A stretch of 22,385 nt of DNA, from NCBI GenBank assembly GCA_022592445.1, contig JABYQR010000535.1, positions 1 through 22,385 on the forward strand, written 5' to 3'. Origin of the DNA: Cytidiella melzeri (taxonomy: Eukaryota; Basidiomycota; Agaricomycetes; Polyporales; Irpicaceae). Made by a program: the position numbers and the translations under genes. Positions 19,457 through 22,385 of this stretch are shown here, in pieces. Position 1 is the first letter of the stretch. The number at the start of each line of letters is the position of its first letter. Below the pieces are notes generated by a model. It worked only from the letters and a program-made list of their open reading frames with translations, did no database searches and was not told where the DNA came from.

Positions 19457-20094
19457 GGAAACCAGGAGTTTCAGTGGTCAGTTACCATGATGTAGCTAGA
19501 CTTGTCCCCAGCACAGCCCTTGTATGCTGGTCTCATGCTTGTTCAATATGATAGAGAACAAGATCCAAAGAAAAATAGGAGTCTGCCAATGGTACAGCAC
19601 ATATGAGTACCTTCTCTATTTGCAATAGCATGAAACAGGTTATCAAACACATGGGTATGTCCTCACTGGTCAGAAAATGATAAATTTCTCACTCTAACCT
19701 GGAAGATCATCTCATTTACTTTGTAAAGTTGCATCAAGAAGAATATTGTGATTTCTGATCTGTTGATACACCCGTGTACTGCTGGACGTGCAACAGGCCC
19801 AGACGCGAGCATATTGGCATGGACTAGCAGTAGCCCTTGTCACTCACATGACTTGTGCATTGCATTGTCATGCATCATGTTGTTGTGTATTGCATTCTTG
19901 CTATCCCTTGTACCCGAGCTCATGCCTGTTAGCACCTCACGGTGATACACCCGGAAACCGCTGGACATGCAGCAAGCTCAACGAGGACCCCTTCTTGCAA
20001 ACAAGCAGAGCTCCTTTTCACTCAAGAGCCCTTGCGAGACATCTCGAGGATTGTGCAAGAGCTGGTTCTGAAGCTTGCTTCTCGAGCTGGTTCT
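19457..20094. other. Spacer between the two head-to-head Ty3 copies; no clear gene
   Basis: Host DNA upstream of gene B. The left part is AT-rich with no frame of note. The right part (about 19760-20094) is more GC-rich and has a diverged direct repeat: GATACACCCGTGTACTGCTGG near 19765 and GATACACCCGGAAACCGCTGG near 19943. Short plus frames here (for example 19788-20111) run into the LTR and are unconvincing. GAGCTGGTTCT occurs twice at the end (about 20059 and 20084); the second gives GTTCT, the expected left target site of the plus copy. Confidence 0.4.
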
Positions 20095-20226
20095 TGTCAT
20101 GGATGGCCTGACTAGCCCTTAATTTTCGCAATTTACCTCTTGTTTTTATCTATAAAACTCCGGGCTACAACCTAGTTTCAATTCTCGCTGCATAAACTCC
20201 TTTGCACGTCTATTAAGCGCCCGTAT

Positions 20227-20400
20227 CACGTGGCTTAGACGCTCCACACGGTCACATTACTTGCTACTACGTCACACTGGCATGTGACTTAGCTTAAGTA
20301 AGACCACATGGCTACAGACACATGGCTCAGCCCATAGCTAGGGTTTGACGTCATAGATACCATCCACATGGGCTCCTTATTGTTCTTTCCCTATTGTTCT
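20227..20400 (+). promoter_or_regulatory. U3 cluster of palindromic regulatory motifs
   Basis: CACGTG (20227-20232, bHLH-type E box), the hyphenated inverted repeat GTCACA...TGTGAC (20271-20288), two CACATGGCT words, and a perfect CRE TGACGTCA (20346-20353), then ATTGTTCT at 20379-20386 and 20393-20400. CRE sites bind ATF/CREB-type bZIP factors; in fission yeast Atf1 acts on Tf LTRs (family knowledge). That the same holds here is inference. Confidence 0.5.
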
Positions 20401-20500
20401 CTTTATGGAAGGATGTTCTCACAGGTGTGGGAATGGAATACAATAGTTGGTCTCCTTTTAGATAGATTCTCTCACGGGTAGAGTTCTTGGCAAGGTCTAG

Positions 20501-20514
20501 ACAATAGCTATTGT
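20501..20514 (+). promoter_or_regulatory. Perfect 14-bp palindrome in U3
   Basis: ACAATAGCTATTGT, overlapping a third ATTGTTCT (20510-20517). Present unchanged in both LTRs of the minus copy; the solo LTR has one central change. It looks like a dimeric protein-binding site; no factor is assigned. Confidence 0.45.
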
Positions 20515-20603
20515 TCTCCTTTAGGTAGTTCTTTTGTTCTTCGTTCACACGGCTTCTTGCAAAGCCTGCCCTCAACATGGTCTGTGCGCAGGTCCCTGAA
20601 GTC

Positions 20604-20611
20604 TATATATA
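20604..20611 (+). promoter_or_regulatory. TATA box of the plus-copy LTR
   Basis: TATATATA, 34 nt upstream of the inferred transcript start at 20638. The minus copy and solo LTR have TATATAAG at the same place. Confidence 0.75.
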
Positions 20612-20637
20612 CTGCTGCATGTACGCTCCTAGCCCTC

Positions 20638-20647
20638 ATCTCGACCT
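20638..20647 (+). promoter_or_regulatory. Inferred transcript start and self-primer (ATCTCGACCT)
   Basis: Exact 10-nt reverse complement of the PBS at 20853-20862; pairing stops precisely at the A at 20638, which suits a +1 base. Conserved in all four LTRs of the window. Confidence 0.7.
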
Positions 20648-20667
20648 CTTGGTCTTTACTGGGCTAG

Positions 20668-20734
20668 GTAAGCAACCCCCTCTTGTACTACATAGCTGGT
20701 AGTCACAATACTAACTTGGTCTTTACTGGGCTAG
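20668..20734 (+). other. Predicted 67-nt intron in the R region of the LTR transcript
   Basis: GTAAGC donor at +31, TACTAAC branch (20709-20715), acceptor GGGCTAG at 20734. CTTGGTCTTTACTGGGCTAG occurs just before the donor (20648-20667) and again as the 3' end of the intron (20715-20734). Confidence 0.55.
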
Positions 20735-20852
20735 ATTTCTGAATAAGTTTGATAGCTGGTGAACGCATTGTGCTTCACGCCTGCCACCACCTCCTCGTCG
20801 ACATCCACATCGTGTCCCTGTTTGTCACGTCGAGCCCTGTCCCCGTGTCATT

Positions 20853-20862
20853 AGGTCGAGAT
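20853..20862 (+). promoter_or_regulatory. Self-priming PBS, plus copy
   Basis: AGGTCGAGAT, two bases after the LTR end. Tf1/sushi elements prime minus-strand DNA with the 5' end of their own mRNA annealed at such a site (family knowledge). Confidence 0.78.
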
Positions 20863-20983
20863 CGTTGTGTAACCCCTGGGTTTATATCTCCTCCCCCACC
20901 GTTTACAAAAGTTTATTCCTGTTTGACGAGTACGTCTCCGGTCTCATCATACCGTTGAGCTACCACTTACGTCGACCGTTTGA

Positions 20984-21733
20984 ACCCCCCTGCGTTGTCT
21001 AGTGCCTAAGGACACGCGCACCCGTTTGTCTAAGGACCTCACTACCAACGAGCCTCAGCTCAAGAGGTGCCTCCCGCCTTCCTTCTTTGACGCTCTCGCT
21101 GCCAAGCGAAAGAGCGGTCAACCTCATCGCTGGTCTGACAAAGACCTGGTCGCCGTTGCCGACTACGTCTCCAAGAAACCGCCAGTGAAAGGCATCACTC
21201 TCACCGTCCCCTCGTACGAGGAAAATCGACAACTTCGCGCTTCTGCCAGAGCATACGGAGAACGCGTTGCCGAAGAACGTGCTCGCACCTTAGCAGAGCA
21301 ACGTATCCACAAGCCCACACTCTCTGAGCGGCTTTCCAAGCTCCCTGCACCCACTCCCGCTCCCGCTGCACCAAAACCGGTACTCCTTGATTTCAAAAAG
21401 TTGTCATCAGTCGACCTCATAGGCATCTTCAAGCCTAAGCTCACCGCTGTCCACACACGACTACAAGCTCTCACTGAGCTTCAAGAACTTCTCCATTGCG
21501 CGGACCCTGACCACCGCCGCGCTCTGCTTCACCTCGTCAATAAAGTCAACCGCTTCCTCAATCGACTTGACGAACTCGCGCCAGTCACAGCAGACCGCGA
21601 GTGGCAACTTCTAGACTGGGGTTGCAAGGCAATTGGGAAGATCTCGTTTAAACAGCTTCGCAAGAATTATAGCAAAGTTCTTGCCCAGCTTAACATAGTC
21701 AATAGAGATAGCTACTTTGACTGGATTAGATAG
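20984..21733 (+). CDS. ATG-less leader ORF of the chromovirus, novel accessory protein candidate
   Basis: An uninterrupted frame from after the TGA at 20981-20983 to TAG 21731-21733. It contains no ATG; the first well-placed near-cognate codons are CTG (20990) and GTG (21002), the latter at the point where similarity to the minus copy becomes protein-like. From GTG it is 243 residues: a basic N-terminus (RCLPPSFFDALAAKRKSGQP, HRWSDKDL), an Arg/Glu-rich helical stretch (ARAYGERVAEERARTLAEQR), a Pro/Ala linker (LPAPTPAPAAPKP), and a Leu-rich helical C-terminal half (FKKLSSVDLIGIFKPKLTAV, LTELQELLHCADPDHRRALL) ending YFDWIR. No signal peptide, membrane segment or known domain is seen. It ends 116 nt before the gag ATG. 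Alternatives: an exon spliced from upstream, or an N-terminal Gag-related piece. Confidence 0.62.
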   Translation, partial: TPLRCLVPKDTRTRLSKDLTTNEPQLKRCLPPSFFDALAAKRKSGQPHRWSDKDLVAVADYVSKKPPVKGITLTVPSYEENRQLRASARAYGERVAEERARTLAEQRIHKPTLSERLSKLPAPTPAPAAPKPVLLDFKKLSSVDLIGIFKPKLTAVHTRLQALTELQELLHCADPDHRRALLHLVNKVNRFLNRLDELAPVTADREWQLLDWGCKAIGKISFKQLRKNYSKVLAQLNIVNRDSYFDWIR

Positions 21734-21849
21734 TCCAGAAAGTTTTGCCTGCCACAATTTGTGATAATTGCATCCACTTCTTTGATTCGAGCGCGGTCAC
21801 AGACGACCACTTCTACTAAGAAAATCGACGACTCATCACCAAAGAAGAC

Positions 21850-22385
21850 ATGGACCCCAACCAGCCCACTGCCCCTGCTGCTCCAGCTGCCCCAGTTGCC
21901 AATTTGAGCCAGCAAGACGTCCTAAATATACTGGGCGTCCTGTCACAAAGGATGATTGACCTCACCAATCAAGTGGCTGCTTTGGCAGCCGTTCAGGCAC
22001 CAGCCGTCGCCGCGGCCACGCATACGTCCCGAGAACGGAGTATTGTCGAGAAGCCCGTCTCTTTTAAGGGAAAAACGTCGTCAGAAGCCAGGCTCTTCCG
22101 ACACGCGTTCATCGTCTGGGCGCAGAATCAGGGCAAAGCATTCTTCCAGCAGGATGCCCAAGGACAAGTCCGGCTGGATAACAACGGCGCGAGGATCTTT
22201 GATCCTCACAAACTCATCACCAGCGCCCTGTCCTTCATGCAGGAAGACGCAGCTGATTGGGCTCGTCCTCACATCGAGGAGCTAGCCAATAGCAAACCAG
22301 CATTTGGAAATGACTGGGACACGTTTATCGAGGCCTTCAGGGCAAAGTTTGAGCCTATTGACGCGGTCATGGAGGCCAAAGACTA
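21850..22385 (+). CDS. gag: gag of the plus copy, 5' part (intact, cut by the window end)
   Basis: ATG 21850-21852 is the first ATG of the whole inferred transcript. The frame is open for 178 codons to the window edge. It starts MDPNQP, followed by a Pro/Ala repeat, VANLSQQDVLNILGVLSQRM and a short heptad-like helix, then the gag core: FKGKTSSEARLFRHAFIVWA, FDPHKLITSALSFMQEDAAD and GNDWDTFIEAFRAKFEP. It matches the minus-copy gag at roughly nine residues in ten and has the base that is missing there. Gag forms the particle that packages the RNA (family knowledge). The zinc knuckle lies beyond the window. Confidence 0.93.
   Translation, partial: MDPNQPTAPAAPAAPVANLSQQDVLNILGVLSQRMIDLTNQVAALAAVQAPAVAAATHTSRERSIVEKPVSFKGKTSSEARLFRHAFIVWAQNQGKAFFQQDAQGQVRLDNNGARIFDPHKLITSALSFMQEDAADWARPHIEELANSKPAFGNDWDTFIEAFRAKFEPIDAVMEAKD

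Larger units (their letters stand above)
20095..20850 (+). repeat. 5' LTR of the plus copy (756 bp)
   Basis: U3 about 20095-20637, R from 20638 (inferred start), U5 up to 20850. U3 is about 99% identical to the minus copy; from about 20735 on, identity falls to roughly 88%. A GAATAAG sequence near 20742 is in the place of the AATAAA seen in the solo LTR. Confidence 0.96.
20095..22385 (+). mobile_element. Second Ty3/gypsy chromovirus copy, plus strand, cut by the window end
   Basis: Starts with a 756-bp LTR (TGTCATGG...CGTGTCA), then PBS, leader, an intact leader ORF and the N-terminal 178 codons of gag with no break. It belongs to the same family as the minus copy but differs clearly in U5, leader and gag. 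The 5-bp sequence before it is GTTCT; its partner would lie several kb beyond the window. Everything visible is intact, so this may be the more complete member. Confidence 0.95.

Noticed and set aside
19788..20111. 107-codon plus frame in the spacer
   Set aside because: It starts without supporting context, runs into the LTR and ends there; composition is not convincing.

Overview
The window looks like repeat-rich nuclear DNA from a fungus, most likely a basidiomycete (inference; no species assigned). Three things point there: a Tad-like LINE whose ORF1 carries zinc knuckles, a Ty3/gypsy chromovirus with a chromodomain and a Tf1-style self-priming leader, and short GT-AG introns of about 50-70 nt, one with a perfect TACTAAC branch site. 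No rRNA, tRNA or CRISPR array was seen.

Layout. 1-5710 (minus strand): a decayed LINE whose 3' end lies beyond the left edge. It has an ORF1 with zinc knuckles and an ORF2 with endonuclease, reverse transcriptase and RNase H, broken by many frameshifts and stops, with one catalytic RT aspartate lost. 5711-8048: host-like sequence with an unrecognised multi-exon gene on the plus strand (6399-7586, possibly to 7820). 8049-8838: an old solo LTR flanked by TTGTA duplications. 8839-11610: host-like DNA with a Cys-rich coding remnant (to 9410), a degenerate Pro/Ser-rich stretch, and two exons of a minus-strand host gene. 11616-19272: a complete 7.66-kb Ty3/gypsy chromovirus on the minus strand, with near-identical LTRs and a perfect 5-bp target duplication (CAACC). 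19273-20094: host DNA holding the promoter and/or first exon of the gene split by that insertion. 20095-22385: the 5' part of a second copy of the same family on the plus strand, intact as far as visible and cut by the window end inside gag.

The most interesting feature is the 5' architecture of this Ty3 family. The likely transcript start (ATCTCGACCT, about 34 bp downstream of the start of a TATA box) is exactly complementary to the 10-nt sequence 2 nt inside the LTR, as in Tf1/sushi self-priming. A canonical 67-nt intron sits at about +30, flanked by a 20-nt direct repeat. From the inferred start to the gag ATG (1,212 nt in the plus copy) there is no ATG in any frame, while CAT, its reverse complement, occurs about 17 times. 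Inside that ATG-free leader lies an uninterrupted frame of about 240 codons with no methionine codon and no recognised homology, also present in the other copy. This suggests a non-AUG-initiated accessory protein read before gag by leaky scanning.

The minus-strand copy landed exactly at an exon/GT-donor junction, or in the 5' leader, of a host gene on the same strand, separating its TATA-containing 5' region from its downstream exons. The two Ty3 copies are head to head, forming a large inverted repeat. Their U3 regions are about 99% identical, but their U5 and leader regions differ much more, a mosaic expected from inter-element template switching. Most frame breaks in the young copy, and one in a host gene, are single-base deletions, so uncorrected sequencing errors must be considered before calling those genes dead.
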